DNA of 64,000 nt from Golubevia sp. BC0850 (Eukaryota; Basidiomycota; Exobasidiomycetes; Golubeviales; Golubeviaceae): the NCBI GenBank assembly GCA_012976225.1, contig JAAVVG010000021.1:186001-250000 (forward strand), given 5' to 3'. Both the position numbers and the translations under genes were made by a program. A model generated the notes under the pieces. The model was not told where the DNA came from. It worked only from the letters and a program-made list of their open reading frames with translations, and searched no databases. This document shows, piece by piece, positions 23,371 through 35,440 of this stretch (positions are counted from its first letter, which is position 1; every line of letters begins with the position of its first letter).

Positions 23371-25097
23371 ATGACCTTCTCCCTCTTCCAAGAATTAATA
23401 GATAGAGCTGTTTCAGAAGGAGTAGCTCCAGGACTTCAAGCTGTAGCCTTCGGAAAGAATGGAGAGATCTTCAATGGAGTCTCTGGAGACGCAAGTTCTG
23501 CTCCTTTGAACGGAGACTCGAAGGTTGAGAAGATGAAGAAAGAAACCACTCTATGGATCGCAAGCTGTGGAAAGGTAAGTCTTTTCTCTTTTTTTTTTCT
23601 TATCTTCTGAACAAGATTGAATAACCAGTACTGACGACGTTTCTCTCTTCCGGTACCTCGGCAGGCCGCCATCTCGTTGGTCGTCTTGAAAATCTTAGAA
23701 CAAGCCCTATCTTCCAAGATTCCATTCTCTATTTCAGATCTAGATGATCACGAGAAATTAGTTTCGATTCTACCGGAGTTCAAATTAGGAGGTGGAAATA
23801 TGATAACTAAGATCTTCGAAGGGTTTGGACCTGTTGGAAGAGATGGGAAGAAAGAGTTGAAACTTAGAGATGCCAAGAAAGGTTGTACTTTAAGACATCT
23901 TTTAACTCACACCAATGGTTTAGGTTACTACTTCAATCAAGCGGGAATGTTGGAGTTATGGAGACCAATTGACGGAAGTAAACCTCACTTCGATTTCCCC
24001 TTTCTAACCTCCAAAATCAAGGACTTCTCTTATCCTTTGATGTTCGAGCCTGGAGAAGAGTATCTCTACGGGGGTGGAGCCGATTGGTTGGGAGAATTTG
24101 CGGTCAGATCTACTGGAAAGAACTTGAGATTACTTTGTAAGGAGTTGGTTTTCGAACCTTTGGGATTGAGTGAAGACGAGATTGATTTAGTTCATCCAGG
24201 TCAACAAGCTGGAGTTCATGTCAGAAGTTCCGAGAAAGGACAGTTTGTTGATTTTCCAATGAAACTTGACATTCCTGGAGCTGATGGTTGGAATCCTGCA
24301 GAGGGAAAAGCTTGGCTGGCAAGTGGTCCAATTTACAGCTCTCTTCAAACTTATTCGTGAGTGAATCGACTCGAACTGAGATAAGTTTCTCACTTTTCTA
24401 TGCTCACTTTCGACTTCTCCGAATGTTTTACTCCTAGAAAAATCCTCCAAGCCTGTCTGAATCACGATCCAAGATTGTTGACTGAAGAGACTTGGAAACT
24501 GGCAGTCACTGATCAAACGACTCCTCTTGGAGTCAAACACTCTGGTTGGAAAACTACTATGCCAGATCTTTCTCGGGAGTGAGTGGTTCACATTCTAGTC
24601 CTTCTTTGACAGAAGTTTTCCAAGCTGTTCATTGATTTGCTCTCGCTGCTTCTCACTCTCCACTCTCCAGCATCGACGAATTCTCAGCTCAAGCAAAGAA
24701 GCACGACGTTGGAATCAACCTTCTACAAGCTCAAGTTTCCCAATCTCCTACTATTTCTGGAAGAGGTCAAAGATCTTATGCCTGGGCAGGTGAGTATTAG
24801 AAAGGTCTTCAGTCTACAGAGGATGTCGACGACTGACCTCTCATTCTTCGACTCGGCTTCAGGTCTTTTCAACGTCTATTGGTTCGTCGATCCAAACAAA
24901 GGAGTTGGTGGAATGATTGGTGGTCAGCTGTTGGTATGTTCACCCACTCGCGGATAAGAAAGAGCTCCCTTCGGTTCCCTTGAGCTTCACTCACCTTGCG
25001 TCATTTCCATCGATCTTCGCAGCCATTCTTCGATCCTCAAATGATAAAGCTACGCGACGACTGGGAGAAATTAGTCTGCTCTATCAAGGAACCCTGA
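23371..25097 (+). CDS. Beta-lactamase/transpeptidase-fold hydrolase (class C-like)
   Basis: Serine hydrolase of the beta-lactamase/esterase EstB group common in fungi; natural substrates are mostly unknown. Six exons (about 23371-23574, 23665-24356, 24438-24578, 24671-24789, 24863-24932, 25023-25097), all in phase. LFQELIDRAVSEGVAPGLQA is the usual start. The nucleophile motif S-x-x-K is SCGK, in TTLWIASCGK just before the first intron. LRDAKKGCTLRHLLTHTNGL is the typical segment after the helix. YLYGGGADWLGEF supplies the Tyr motif. The end has the strand GLFNVYWFVDPNKGVGGMIG, where KTG-like motifs normally lie, then FFDPQMIKLRDDWEKLV. There is no signal peptide, so a cytosolic esterase or lactonase-like role is more likely than antibiotic resistance. 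Confidence 0.85.
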
Positions 25098-25370
25098 AAT
25101 TGAAGCAACGGATTGTTCACAAAAGTCGATCGGAAGTGCTTGGATAGAGAGAGACGACGAGAGGTGGTAAGGTGATCTCACTGTAAATAACATAGCTTCT
25201 TTTCTGAAATCGTTTTCATGTGTCTCTGATCTCTTTCAGACTAAGTAAGATGAGATTCCATTCCATTTCTTGTGTCAATGAAGGTGTGATGCGACGAGCT
25301 CTCTCATAAGGAAGGCCTTGCTTGTTAAAAGTGTTGATCTCATTTCTCATTCCCTCTCTGCAACTGTATC

Positions 25371-27969
25371 ATGTCGGACTCAAACAATCAGAACAACTCG
25401 AATCAAAATGGGAATGGGAATGGAAACGATAACAACTCAACGTAAGTAGAAAAGACAAGGAGGAGTAGCAGTTGCAATCCATCCTTAAATCCTTCTTCCA
25501 TCTCTGACTTCTTGTGTTCCACCTTCCTTATCCTTTTGCAGCCCCAATCGGTCATCTGCTGCTCCTTCATTCTCGTCTCTAGCCACTTTCACAATTCCAA
25601 TTACACCAAACTCTCAAGCATCTGGTAGCGGTAGCGGTAGTGGTAGCTCTTCAACTGGTGCAGGTGCAGGTGGTGGTCCAATCTTAACTTTAGGTGGAAT
25701 GCCCTCTTTCACAGATCTTCTAGCCAGAGCAGGTCAACCTCAGAATCAACAGATGGAACAAGATGAGATTCCACCTTCAGCAACGACAGGTTCAATGGAA
25801 GCAGCTCTATCAGCAGCTCTAGGAGGAGGAGAAGGAGGAGGAGGAGGTCCATCCTCAGCAGGTGCCTCTGGACCTGTTTTCTTACCTTTCGACATGCCTT
25901 CAACTTTTGGTATGACTGGTTTAGTTGGTGGAAGTGGTGGAGGAGTTGGGATTGGACCCACCGATCCTTCAAGATCTCGTCAGAATAGTACAGTGACAGC
26001 TATGAGGAACGCTCGTAGGAGAGCTTCAGAGATGTTACAAAACGGTGGAAATGGTGAACCTTCTACTTCTGTTCCTGCAAGTCAAAATCCAAATGGAAAT
26101 GGTCAGAAAGATTTGAAATGTAAAAAGGAAGATGAGGAGAAATTGGCCAAGATATATGAGAGCTTTAAATTTGATCCTCTTTGGAGGAGGTTAAGTGATG
26201 CTTTGACTAGGTTGAAGGGTGATCCTAATGCTGCTCAGATTTTGTTACCTTTAATTGAGGTGAGTAATGATTGGGGTAGATTACTATGGGCTCTAGTCGA
26301 AGGAAGGTTTTAGGAAGAAGGTTGGGTTCTCCAATCCTACCACTTGAGCTCGCTCTTATCCTTCTCCTCCTCCGCCACCTTTCACTCATCTCTCAGAGTC
26401 TGATGGTAGTCTCCAAACATGTAGCCACTCCTGAATCACTAGAAGCAGCAGAAGCGCGGTCGTTGAAAGGAGTTACTTCCCCAATCATGGAAGAACCTGC
26501 ATCTCGAGGACCTCGAGAAGATATGGCCGATAACTTCTTCACCTTTACAGAAAGGCATCGAAAAATCTTAAACGTAATGGTTCGAGCGAATCCATCTTTA
26601 ATGTCAGGATCTTTTTCTCTTCTCGTTCACAATCCTAAAGTCTTAGATTTCGATAACAAGAGGAATTATTTCACTCAACAACTTCATAAAGGTAGAAGAG
26701 AACACTACACTCCTCTATCACTTTCAGTTCGAAGAGATCATGTCTTTGGAGATTCTTTCATGTTCTTCTCAAGACACACTGGTCCTGAAATCAAACATGG
26801 GAAACTCAACATTCGATTTTACAATGAAGAAGGAGTAGATGCTGGAGGAGTCACAAGAGAATGGTTTCAAGTTTTAGCTAGAGCTATGTTTAATCCTGAT
26901 TACGCTTTGTTTGCTCCTTGTGCAGCTGATAGAACTACTTATCAACCTAATAGAATGTCGTCTATCAATCCAGATCATGAGAAATTCTTCAAATTCGTCG
27001 GAAGAGTTATTGCTAAAGCTATTTATGATGGAAGATTACTTGACGCTTATTTCACTAGATCATTTTATAAACATATCTTGGGAAGACCTGTCGATTATAA
27101 AGATTTGGAAAGTGTAGATCCTGAATACTTCAAAAGTTTAGAATGGATGTTACAAAATGATATTACTGATGTTTTGGATCTTACCTTCAGTGTTGATGCT
27201 GATGATTTTGGTGAAACCAAGGTTATCGATTTGAAACCTGATGGAAGGAATATCAATGTTACTGAAGGTAATAAGCAGGAATATGTGAAGTTGGTCACTG
27301 AACAGAGGTTAACGAACTCTATTCAGAAGCAGGTGAGTTTGTTTTCTTCGGATTCAATTCTTGTTCTTGCGATTTCTAAAACTCTTTCTCGCTTTTACTT
27401 TTCTCCCTTTAACCAGATCGACGCTTTCCTCGAAGGTTTCCACGACATCATCTCGCCTTCTCTCATTCGAATCTTCTCTGAACAAGAACTCGAACTATTG
27501 ATCTCTGGTCTACCAGACATTGATGTCGATTCTTGGAAAGGAGATACCGAGCTCCATGGATATGGAGCTGGAGATGCTGTCATCCAATGGTTCTGGAGAG
27601 CAGTCCGATCCTTCGATCAGACGGAGAAGGCTAAATTACTCCAATTCGTTACCGGAACTAGTAAAGTGCCTTTGGAAGGATTCGCTCATCTCCAAGGAAT
27701 GCAGGGAACTCAAAAATTCAACATTCATAAAGCTTATGGAAATGATAGATTGCCTGCTGCTCATACTTGGTGAGTGAATCAAAAATCTCCTAAAGTCGTT
27801 AGGAAAGAGTCTCATCTCACCCTGCTGATCGTTCCTTCTCCTCTCCTCTGTTTCTTCTATTCGTAGCTTCAATCAATTGGATCTACCTCAATACGATTCT
27901 TACGAACGTCTACGTTCTCAACTTCTCCTAGCGATGAACGAAGGAGGTGAAGGATTCGGATTCGCCTGA
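25371..27969 (+). CDS. Stand-alone Tom1/HUWE1-type HECT ubiquitin ligase
   Basis: HECT E3 ligase, 726 residues in five exons (about 25371-25441, 25542-26259, 26397-27332, 27417-27769, 27867-27969). The N-terminal 200 residues are Asn/Gly/Ser low complexity. From about 215 ([20 protein letters not shown]) it matches the stretch just before the HECT domain of Tom1/Ptr1/HUWE1. [36 protein letters not shown] and a full HECT domain follow ([50 protein letters not shown]). The catalytic Cys is in [20 protein letters not shown] (about residue 693), rebuilt across the last intron. It ends EGFGFA like HUWE1. Tom1 relatives exceed 3000 residues, yet here an unrelated gene ends only 273 bases upstream, so the huge N-terminal solenoid is absent. 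Confidence 0.88.
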
Positions 27970-28332
27970 GATGACTTCCGCACAGAAGAAGACGGATCGG
28001 TAGACTGGCAAAAAAAAACATTGAAACAACAAACTGAAGCAAATAATTCCAAAATATCAAAAACATCTCTCCTCCTCTGTCTTGTCCCTTCTCTCTTCGA
28101 AAAACATTCTTGTATTGTAGGCCTTGAATAGCATTACTTCTCCTTTCCGTCCACACAGTCTTTCTCCTTGTCCGATATGTCCTCCTCGAACGATGTATAG
28201 CTTGACAATTAATCACTTTCTTCACTGTCAGAGGAGCAGTAGGAGGTAATGCTTGAATCGCTTTCTCGAGAAGCATAAACTTCATTCCGTTCCTGATGAC
28301 TTTCAAATTCTTCATCTATGATTCTTGTAGAA
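27970..28332. other. Convergent 3' spacer
   Basis: About 360 bases between the HECT stop and the stop of a small leftward gene. Leftward open frames cross it, but none has a recognisable domain. Probably 3'-UTRs. Confidence 0.35.
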
Positions 28333-28674
28333 CTAGTCTTCGACATCTATCATTGAACTAGAAGCATAGTTCTGAGCACTGGTCGTTGACGAACTCCTTC
28401 TTAGGCACGACTTCTCTGGACGAGGGGGTAGAAACTCAAGGACGTTCCCGCAATCTGAAGCTCTGGTCTTCTCCCGATCTTGTAGGAAGGCTGATTTGAA
28501 CTGGTCTTGAAGATTGATTTGGGCTTCGAGAATTTTTTCAACAGAATCATCATCTGTCGATTTCTTGATATTTATTTCCTCTTTCCACTCGGGCACTGGT
28601 TTCCTTCGCAATTTCATGGATTTTTCTGGCTTTGGGGAATTTAAAAAGATTACTGAGGTAGTTTTTGGTCCCAT
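28333..28674 (-). CDS. Small charged protein, unknown function
   Basis: Single-exon gene of 113 residues beginning MGPKTTSVIFLNSPKPEKSM. It is rich in Lys/Glu/Ser with one predicted helix (DDDSVEKILEAQINLQDQF) and no membrane segment. A longer in-frame start at 28875 exists, but the TATA-like element near 28845 (TATAAG on the minus strand) lies inside that extension, so the ATG at 28674 is preferred. No homologue recognised. Moderate to low confidence that it is translated. Confidence 0.4.
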   Translation of the reverse strand: MGPKTTSVIFLNSPKPEKSMKLRRKPVPEWKEEINIKKSTDDDSVEKILEAQINLQDQFKSAFLQDREKTRASDCGNVLEFLPPRPEKSCLRRSSSTTSAQNYASSSMIDVED

Positions 28675-28842
28675 CTTGGGTGTGTTTTCTGAAGACGGTG
28701 GCAGTCTGGTGATGTTTGAGCGGGCTGGCTGGTTGATGGGAAGAAGATGGCTGGAGCGTGAGGTGAGATCTGGGCTACAGATGATTGGCAGTTGAAGAAG
28801 CGGTAAGAAACGACTGAAGTAAGAATCTTCGCTTTCGTCGCT

Positions 28843-28848
28843 CTTATA
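28843..28848 (-). promoter_or_regulatory. TATA-like element
   Basis: Minus-strand TATAAG, about 170 bases upstream of the chosen start of the small 28.3-28.7 kb gene. It would place transcription start near 28810 with a 140-base leader. Confidence 0.3.
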
Positions 28849-28875
28849 CCCCCTGCAGCTCAGACGCAAAAGCAC

Positions 28876-29337
28876 CGACCATGGCGAGTTGGGATGACGA
28901 CTCAGACGACTCGCACTGATTGCAACGCCAATGAAGCTAACGAAGTCTTAAGGACCTTTTTCCGTTGGCTCTGAGTCTGCATTCAAATTCCAGAAAAGAG
29001 AAGGTCTAAAGCCTTTGACGTCCTTGGAGAAGTTCGGGGAGTTCGAGAGGTGTACACCCAGGTGGCGATTTAGGAGCCTTCGACAAACGAAGGACAGAGA
29101 ACGTCTTCGCGTTTTACTGCTTTTTTTGGGATACCATTACAAATAAGAATGAGTGGGATGACGATGACGACGATGATGATGATGATGATGTAGATGGATA
29201 CGCAAGATTTTAGCACGTAGGTTCGAATTTGAACGACAGAAAGATAGACACAGGCAAGAGAGATAAATTCTAAATAGAGCGAGATCTAAGTAAGGGACTA
29301 ATTAGGAGGGCAAGTCTTCCATCTTTACCTTCCATCT
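28876..29337. other. Intergenic region
   Basis: About 460 bases between the small leftward gene and the stop of the permease gene, also read leftward. It contains a GAT microsatellite and otherwise nothing recognisable. Confidence 0.4.
29156..29191. repeat. GAT/GAC trinucleotide microsatellite
   Basis: A run of GATGAC and GATGAT units of about 36 bases, non-coding, in the 3' flank of the amino-acid permease. Confidence 0.85.
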
Positions 29338-32129
29338 TTACTGGTAGTTGCAGGTGAATGGAGACCTAAAGTAGAGAGAGTGAAAGGAGAAAGGTCAGAG
29401 GCACTTCAATCGGAATCTCAGAGGGAAAGAACTCACGATACTCTTCCAGCAGCGTATTCATCTTTGATGCTGACGACCGACCTGTAGATTAGGGAAACAG
29501 GGAAGGAGATGAGAAAGGTCAGGGGAGAGTCCAATCGGATGATTTCTGGCTCAACTCCTCGGAAACTCACGCGTAAGTGCCTCCAACAAGGATGAAAACA
29601 CCAATGACGAAGATAGCACCATTGATGATATCCCAAAGCCAGGTGAGTTTCTTTTCAGTGTCACGGAGTAGAAGGAAGTACATCAAGGATGGAGCCCAGA
29701 AGGTGAATCCCGAGATGAATAACGATGAGATGATTCCACTTTTTCGAGAGAGAGGGAAAGAAATAGTCAGAGAGGGTGCAAGAGACGAGCTGATCCTGAG
29801 TCACTCACAGTAGATCACTGAAGAAAGGAATGGCTTCGGCTACTACGAACGCAAAGATCGTGATGACAAGACAAATCAACAACCAAGCGGTTACTCCTCT
29901 TTTCGTGTTGATGTACTCATGAGGAGTTCCAGCGTAGATTCGATGATGGACGAATCTGGAAGAGAGTCAGGAATGGTCAGTCTGATGAAAACGAAAGATG
30001 AGAGCTCAAAAGAACGAGAGCTCCAGTCTTTACTCACCGTCCAACTACTTGGGTGTTGATTGAACCTGAGATGAAGATGACCGGCTGTGATGTTGCAGAT
30101 GGGGGTCAGAAGAAGCCTTCAGTTTTCCTTTCCCTTGCATTTCAGCTCTTTAAACTTACAAGAGCCACCCCGAAGGCAATTTTTGAAATAGTGACCCCTC
30201 CTGAGAGTAAAGCTGGAGAGGCAACGTCCTGCCCAACGAAAACGTAAATTATGGCCCCCGTGCATACATAAATGAAGATCTCAACAGCTCCTAAAGCCCA
30301 GATTGCCTTTGGATAATCCTCTGGAACAGCCATCTCGCTCATGAAAGAGAACTGAGTCACAGCGAACGAGCTTCAATGAGGGAAAAATCGAGCTCAGGGT
30401 CAGCAGGGACCTCTTCTCTTCACCTTTTCTGTTTGATGTACTCACTAAGCAAAGCAGATATTCGTGACGGCTAGCATGGCCTCAGAGAATGAGATCGGGT
30501 TGGGATTGAACGCATGCCACTCGACAGAGCTCAAGCCTCCAGGAGAGTCAGAGGCTTGGATTCCAGTTGCAATCATAGTGATAAGAATAGCAGCGATGAT
30601 GGAGATGAAATCGATGTAACCTAGGGAGAGGGAGAGTTCACGATGAAAAGGAGGGGAGAAAACAAGCGAGCCGCGAGAGACAGATCAGCAGCTGGCACAC
30701 ATCCCGCTCTTTCCTCTGAGCACTTACCAAGAATAGCCATCTCAGCAAACGAAGGAGGTAAGCTGGAGAGAGTGAAAGAGAAGACGGAGGTGTCAGGTAA
30801 CAGTCGCAGTCTCGTTGCTTTGTTGGCGTGTTTGACGTGAGCTTCAAACTTACGCCACAATGTAAAGGATGATGGCGGCAATCACGCCGAAGGCAACCGA
30901 GCAAATAGCGTGATTAGAAAGGTTATTGAAGGCGATAGTACCTGCGAATTGAATTTGAAAGAATGTTGTTTAGCATCAAAGTGGCCTCTTGCTGTAGAGA
31001 AGTCCTCACTCACCTGTGAGAACGTGACCAGCAGTTACTAATGAAAGCTGGAGGACGAACATCACAACTACGATATGGAAAAAGAGAGAAAAGTAGGAGG
31101 TCAGGGGCAGTGTCTGAAGAAAAGAGGGATGAAGGCACAGACTCACCTCCAATGTAGTAACCCCACTTTCCAGCCAACAATCTTCCAGCTTCAGCATAAT
31201 TATTCGTTGATGGATATTTGCAGAAGGTAGCTCCTACAATACTCGAGGTTTGAATCGCGATTAGTCCGATTGCTACGTTCAAAATCAGAGCTGGAACTAA
31301 TCCCAAGGTAGCGAAGACACCTGTAGAGATGAAAAAAGTAAGTGTGATTGCCGTTGATCAGAAAGTGTAACTCTTGCCAGCTCTATAAGTTAGTAGAGCG
31401 TAGAGCTGCTCTAATTAGAAACTTTGAGCAACTCAATCCTGACGGCGTTTTCTCCATCTCAATTCCACTCACTTGGCTGTGATAATGAACCTAAAGCAAT
31501 AGCTTCCACGATAAGTCTAATGGAAGAGAAAAAGGGGGGTAGGAGAGAATATAGAAGGGAAGTGGAGAGAGAGAGTTCAGAGGTCATAAGATTGGCTTCC
31601 ACTACCATCGCAGAGTCGCAACGATCTCCGGTCGCCTCTAGATGGAGTTTTGACAATGAGTGTAAGACCTTCCAGAGGAAAAGGAGGGTGAGAGGGAAGG
31701 GGAGGTAGGAATGGATCTCATAAACAGACCAAACATGCCGTTTCTCCCAAAGTTTGTCCTACCCACCCTCGTACCTCTTTCCTTCTCTTTCCACCCCCTT
31801 GAAGACTTCTAATAGATTAACAGCATTCGATCAAACCCACTGGAGCTCTCAACTGGTACTCACACAATGGTGAGCTGCTTCCAAGTCAGTTTGTGAAACT
31901 TGTCCATTCCAGCAATGTACTTCTCATCATCTACGCCATAAACATCGGTTTTTGGTTTTGGATTGGCTCCATTAACATCTACCATTTGATTTTCCGTAGT
32001 CAAATCTTGATTTTCAACTTGCTTCTCAGAGCCTGACTTGAGGTTTGAGTCTGATTTCTTCTCTGATGAATCATCTGCATTGTTTGCATGAAGAGTTTCA
32101 GCTTGAAGGGAAGATCTTGCGGTGCTCAT
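29338..32129 (-). CDS. AAAP-family amino-acid permease (Mtr-like)
   Basis: Plasma-membrane amino-acid transporter of the amino acid/auxin permease family, resembling the Neurospora neutral amino-acid permease Mtr. The gene has about eleven exons with GTGAGT-type donors. The N-terminal 75 residues are hydrophilic (MSTARSSLQAETL...). About eleven membrane segments follow. Diagnostic blocks in order are LIVEAIALGSLSQPSVFATL, FCKYPSTNNYAEAGRLLAGK, QLSLVTAGHVLTG, GIQASDSPGGLSSVEWHAFN, NICFAFAVTQFSFMSEM, PEDYPKAIWALGAVEIFIYV, INTQVVGRFVHHRIY and FFSDLLGIISSLFISGFTFW. The C-terminus after the last membrane segment is short (RVSSPFTCNYQ). The start ATG is at 32129. It has no functional link to its neighbours. 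Confidence 0.88.
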
Positions 32130-33209
32130 CTTGAAAAGTAGATGAGAGAAAAGCTAAAGGAAAGTGGTTTTGAGATGGGAATCCCAAGTAGGGTGGGCGC
32201 CGATAAGGAAAGGGAGGTTGCAGTTGAAGCAGGAATCAAAAAAAAAGTTGCAGATCAGAAGACCCACAATTCGATCTAGCCTAGGAGTTTTTTTAGGTTG
32301 CTTCAACCGCCGGTGCAGCGGTCCGCTCAAGGAAGTGATCGTTCCCCTTGTTTTGTTCTTCTCTCCAATCGACTCATCCCTACGTACTGAACCACTTCCA
32401 TCATTTCTCTTCGAAGGTACCCTTCTTCATTCTTCATCCTTCAGGCATGAGCAGAAAGCTTTTTCGAGGAATGCACAGAGCTGTTTGTCCTACACGCCCT
32501 CCACTCAGACCGGGCCCGCTCTTTCCTAAATGTGTACTGAGCTCATGGTTCGTTGATATGGGAGTGGACTAGAAGGAAAAGAGATCTCTTGGAGGGGGAA
32601 AACAAGACTGAGGCAAGTGAGATTCTGTCTCAGTCGGCTCTGTTGTACTCTCGAAGAGTTAGGTCACCCTCAAATCTCTGTAGTCTTCAACGTCATCATT
32701 TTGATTTTAGAATTGATGAGTATACCATTGCAGAGGAGCGATAAAGGCAGACCCAAATCAGGCGTGAGACTAGCAGAGGCAAGGGGAAGGGGACAAAGGG
32801 AGGTCTAGAGAAGAATCACTCAGAGACAACTTGTCAGATCTGCTTGTGTACTGAACTGATCTCAGAGACTGGTTTCAGGAGGCCGAAAGATATTAGAGCC
32901 GTTCTCTTCCAGCTTGTCCGTGTCGTTGCCACTGAACCCGCCACCAGCACCTCGCCACCAATCCCGTCCAGTCCTCTAACCTCTTTCCATATGAACTCAG
33001 ATCTCCGGAAGCTTTCTTTGATTGGGAAGCTGCGAGAGGGTGAGTGTTGCCGCGAGGTCGCTCGCGTCGTCACTGAGAGGACTGAGGAGAAAGTTGTGTT
33101 GATAGAGTGGGACCTATTTAAACAAAGAGCATCATCTCCTTTCTTTCTTCCACTTTCAACTCCTTACGACTTCAACCCTTCAGAAGCGACAGCTCGTTGA
33201 ATCTTTTCT
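32130..33209. other. Long intergenic region upstream of permease and decayed protease
   Basis: About 1.1 kb between the permease start (leftward) and the first recognisable codons of the protease pseudogene (rightward). A TATTTAAAC element near 33115 precedes CT-rich DNA, resembling a surviving promoter for the pseudogene. Open frames here show no domain; no usable signal-peptide exon was found. Confidence 0.4.
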
Positions 33210-35231
33210 CGCCAGGCCAAACTCTTCACGGGAAAGTTCTCCATCCCGGTCCAAAAAAGCAAGATTGTCACATCCGGAAGTCAGATCCCCAAAAGAGATA
33301 AACTAGGGCAACTAGGTTTGATCAATGATGGGTTTGATTTCATGTACACCGCTCTTCTTGATGTAGGAACCCCAGCTCAGACATTTGCCGTTCGACTTGA
33401 CACAGGGGTGAGTAATCGCGAGGAGGAGCTGTATTTCAGGGTTTCCAATTCGAGAGTCTGACACTTCGTTTCCGTTTCTTCCCCTACTTTGGGTCTCTCA
33501 GTCGTCTCTCGCGATGGTCTATGGTCCTGATTTCTACTCGTCCAGCAACCCGGACCAGGACACTGAAGTTCCCCCACAGCCTACTTTTGATCCCACCAAG
33601 TCGTCAACTCTCTCGTATTTCCAAAGATATTCAGTAGAGTATTCTTACCTGGACAAAAGCTTTTTCAGGGCTGATATTGTGCAAGGTTAGCAGTTCTTCT
33701 CTTTTCTGATGACCCTCGCCACCCGGGAACCGAGAACTTCTTCTTTGCTTTTTCTGACAGATACTCTGACCTTCGGGGGCTACGAACTAGCAATGGAGCT
33801 TTTTCCATAGCAAATAGTGGGGACGTAACATTCAATGGAATCGGAGCTGGCATCATGGGTCTCTCCTTCAGCCCTCTTAATAGTTTCCCAGGGGACCCGG
33901 CTTCATCTTACACTTTACCCCTCATTGAACAACTCTGGCATCTAGAGGTCCTCGAACAGCCGATTTTCTCCTTCTACATGTCGACCCGGCAATTGAACCC
34001 AGACTTCACAGCGGCGGCAGAAGACACCTTTCTTTCATTCCCTGGTGGTGAACTAATGCTGGGTGGTCATGATAGCTCTCTGTTTGAAGGAGATTCAGCC
34101 TATTCTCCTCTAGTCGTGAGCCCAACTTTTTCCTACGATTATCCATCCGAATGGCTTTCGACAATCCAAGGCGTCATTATAAATGGCAATCTCCTTCCTG
34201 GCTCGAAATTTGACGCCGTGTTCGACACAGAAACCGCTCGTTAGTAGTAATAGGCTCAAGATCCGAGAGAACAGGAGAGACCACACTAAGCCAACAACAG
34301 GATCTAACGAAGAAATGCTGACTTTAGTCTATTCGCTTTTCTTCACCCCCCCCCCCTTCTCCCACCCTGAGTTACTCTGCTCCCAAACAATATCATTAAC
34401 AATCTATTCTCTCAGTGAGTGCAAGCCTCGAACTTTTCCAACCTGATTGCCCTTCAGTCACTCAGTGTCTTGTCTGACCCGCCCTCTCTCTTTCTCAGGT
34501 TGGACACCAACTTACACGTTACCACCTCTGAATCCGGTTCGGGCACCCTTAGGTCTTTTGAATGTTCTAATGACTTTATAGAAGTTACTTTCTCTTTCAC
34601 TTTTGGAAATCAAGTGAGTCTCTTCCATTCCAATTTGTCTTGTCGTCATCATGAGCGACAAATCGAACCTGCCATTCGTTCTTCATCGGCGATAGTGAGT
34701 AGCAATAGCAAAAGCCCTTTTCGGTTCAATTCCATCTCCATTGGGAATTAAGAGAAGGCCTAAATTGACACGAGCCAATTTTTATCCCTGACTTTAGCCC
34801 TCCTGAAAACTTTCTATACGGTCCATCGCTTCAATCCACCTTCGATTGGACTGGCTAAACTGTCATCCAAAGTGACAAGATCGTTGAATCCGCGGTCCGA
34901 AGAGGTGAAAAATCTACCAATATCTACGCATACCGAGGGGATTGAGGAGTATACTGAGGATTCTGGCCCTTCCGTGCCGACTACTCTCGTGGTTTATACC
35001 CCAGCTCCTTACTCCACCCCAACCACTTTCATCCCAGTTGAAGATGAGACATTATACTGGGATCCTACTACTCACGTTCTTCCTCTTGAACCTACCATGT
35101 TGGCAACAGCGGCAATTCCCTCTCCCACTTTTTCAAATTTGAAAGCAAATGATTACGCAAGCGGATCTTTGAGCAACTACAACTCCAATTTAGCCATTCT
35201 AGTCTCCATCGGAATGTCAATCTTGACTTGA
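33210..35231 (+). pseudogene. Decayed GPI-type aspartic protease (pepsin A1 family)
   Basis: Relic of a yapsin-like aspartic protease related to the intact gene at 61.3-63.7 kb. Recognisable parts in order: GFDFMYTALLDVGTPAQTFA, the first catalytic RLDTG split by an intron before SSLAMVYG, FDPTKSSTLSYF, FRADIVQDTLTFGGYELA, GIMGLSFSPLNSFPGDPAS, PLIEQLWHLEVLEQPIFSFY, GELMLGGHDSSLFEGDSAYS, SEWLSTIQGVIINGN, the second active-site region, FECSNDFIEVTFSFTFGN, NPPSIGLAKLSS and a Ser/Thr stalk with hydrophobic tail. Defects: no start codon or signal peptide in frame; one base missing near 33793 after YELA; the second D-T-G reads DTE and its splice donor is lost, with stops directly after. An intron present in the intact copy at EQPIFSF is absent. 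Sequence drift is strong but the architecture is fully traceable. Confidence 0.75.
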
Positions 35232-35440
35232 GCTCTCTCATTCCTTATTTTGTAGCTTTTCAAAACGTTTCTTCCTCTACCCTTACAACCTTTTATCCTT
35301 TTCTTAGCTTTCCAATTTTTGAAACTTGACGACCCTTGAATCACTCAACGAAAATTCACCTCACGGCCTAATTTATGCTTTGTTTTCTTTCGGTTTCTAA
35401 TGAACATTATTACATTTGATGACTTTCAAACCTCTCTGTT

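Noticed and set aside
28185-28330. Acidic 45-codon leftward frame (MSKTSSTRIIDEEFES...) overlapping the stop of the small 28.3-28.7 kb gene
   Set aside because: Too short, overlaps another frame, and no splice signals join it to the upstream protein.
29215-29235. GGTTCGAAT, a possible tRNA B-box
   Set aside because: No A-box at the right distance and no acceptor or anticodon stem could be folded around it.
32844-33200. 118-codon rightward frame upstream of the protease pseudogene
   Set aside because: No signal peptide, no domain, and it contains the TATTTAAAC promoter-like element; not a plausible 5' exon of the protease.
34340-34355. C10 run in the pseudogene and a similar run in an intron of the intact protease (63170-63195)
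   Set aside because: The two runs lie at different positions of the gene, so they are not a shared inherited feature; simple homopolymers.
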